From the NCBI GenBank assembly GCA_902494595.1, contig CABUTY010000114.1, forward strand, positions 1 through 5,436: 5,436 nt of DNA, read 5' to 3'. Within the stretch, counting starts at the first letter, position 1. Each line of letters opens with the position of its first letter. Shown in pieces: positions 4,871-5,436 of this stretch. The DNA comes from an uncultured Porphyromonadaceae bacterium. Lineage in GTDB: Bacteria > Bacteroidota > Bacteroidia > Bacteroidales > Muribaculaceae. Under the pieces are notes generated by a model. It did not search any database. It was given only the letters and a program-made list of their open reading frames with translations, and was not told the origin of the DNA. Position numbers and translations under genes: made by a program.

Positions 4871-5436
4871 CTGTAATCGGAATTATGTTTGGTACATTTA
4901 GGACGGAGTAATCCGCATTCATTATAGCTCCATTGGAATAGATAATGCTATTTTGCTCAATAATTCCGTGTTGGGCATGAATATGACCGAATAAATGAGC
5001 TTTAAGCTGGAGGTCGGATAGTTTCATAAGAATTTCTTCCGAACCATAGTTGATGCCATCGTCGAAGTCAAGGATTCCATAGGCTGGAGAGTGTGTTATC
5101 AAAACATCCGTGTCGTCAGGAATATTGGCAAAGTTGCGACTCTGGCGGTCCGTTATGCAATCTTCAAGAAACATCGACACGCCATAGAATTTCAGCCCAT
5201 CAATCTCGATGCCGGAGTTGCATAGGTAATACACATTGTCGTCAAGGCCGTCGACGTTGGCGCCATACAGGCAATCGTCGTGGTTGCCGCAAATGAAAAT
5301 TTTGTGGCGATACGGCAGGTCGCAGAACCAGTTTAGGAAATCAATGGCTTCCTGCTCGGTTCCAACCATACAGAAGTCGCCGGAATGTACCACCACATCG
5401 GCCTCGGGCAAATCCCGAAGCCTACGGTGACAACCG
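4857..5436 (-). CDS. Metallophosphoesterase, calcineurin-like (MPPED-like), 5' end beyond window
   Basis: A dinuclear-metal phosphoesterase whose 5' end is cut by the right window edge. The frame is open to 5436, so the TTG at 5411 is not a trustworthy start; upstream codons read GCHRRLRD, matching the part just after the usual D-x-H-G metal motif, which would lie just outside. Counting from that TTG, the visible motifs are VVVHSGDF (6-13), the metal-binding GNHD (42-45), LITHSP (104-109) and FGHIHAQHG (141-149), so all downstream metal ligands are present. The layout, including HGIIEQNSIIYSNGAIMN, is close to the MPPED1/MPPED2-type branch, some members of which cleave 2',3'-cyclic nucleotides. 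The true substrate is unknown. About 192 codons are visible, nearly the whole expected length of around 200. It is the upstream gene of a pair with the WG-motif protein. Confidence 0.9.
   Translation of the reverse strand, partial: GCHRRLRDLPEADVVVHSGDFCMVGTEQEAIDFLNWFCDLPYRHKIFICGNHDDCLYGANVDGLDDNVYYLCNSGIEIDGLKFYGVSMFLEDCITDRQSRNFANIPDDTDVLITHSPAYGILDFDDGINYGSEEILMKLSDLQLKAHLFGHIHAQHGIIEQNSIIYSNGAIMNADYSVLNVPNIIPITDAQA

Noticed and set aside
5409..5411. TTG at 5411 as the metallophosphoesterase start
   Set aside because: The frame stays open to the window edge with residues expected after the D-x-H-G motif, so the real start is outside.

Overview
The window looks like a piece of a Bacteroidota chromosome or accessory region, most likely order Bacteroidales. 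This rests on the divergent regulatory region, which carries a TTTG / TAnnTTTG promoter typical of that phylum, on the lack of obvious Shine-Dalgarno sequences, and on the protein styles (Bacteroidales-type WYL regulator, IS21-type istA, and a winged-helix protein resembling the N-terminus of Bacteroidales AAA+ ATPases). The genus cannot be settled from the sequence alone.

Layout from left to right. Positions 1-1045 are the istA-proximal end of an IS21-family insertion sequence, read on the minus strand. Its transposase gene is dead: it has two in-frame stops and one frameshift. The terminal repeats at 962-1041 and the element tip (5'-TGTAAAA...) near 1045 are still recognisable. The tip lies inside the 3' end of the next minus-strand gene (1041-1601), which is therefore a truncated winged-helix protein whose stop codon is supplied by the IS. 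Next come prfH (1675-2280, a codon-independent release-factor homologue with GGQ) and rtcB (2277-3476, RNA 3'-phosphate/2',3'-cyclic-phosphate ligase). They form a minus-strand operon, rtcB first, with a 4-bp ATGA overlap. Diverging from rtcB is a plus-strand HTH-WYL-WCX regulator (3570-4592). The roughly 90-bp gap between the two start codons holds a perfect 7-5-7 inverted repeat and a strong Bacteroidota-type promoter. The regulator converges, with a 4-bp overlap of stop codons, on a two-gene minus-strand unit: an MPPED-like metallophosphoesterase (4857 to beyond 5436) followed by a small WG-motif protein (4589-4870), which overlap by 14 bp.

How the parts work together. RtcB and PrfH are known as a paired system that rescues and repairs ribosomes whose RNA has been cut: PrfH releases the stalled peptide and RtcB reseals the broken RNA. 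Here the pair is divergently linked to a WYL-domain regulator of the general architecture that controls several phage-defence operons. The dyad overlapping the regulator's promoter suggests autoregulation and co-regulation of rtcB-prfH. This WYL-controlled RNA-repair arrangement, possibly with a third downstream gene now destroyed by the IS and a nearby phosphoesterase that might act on cyclic-phosphate compounds, is the most interesting content of the window. No tRNA, rRNA or CRISPR was seen, and there is no gene-free stretch longer than about 300 bases.
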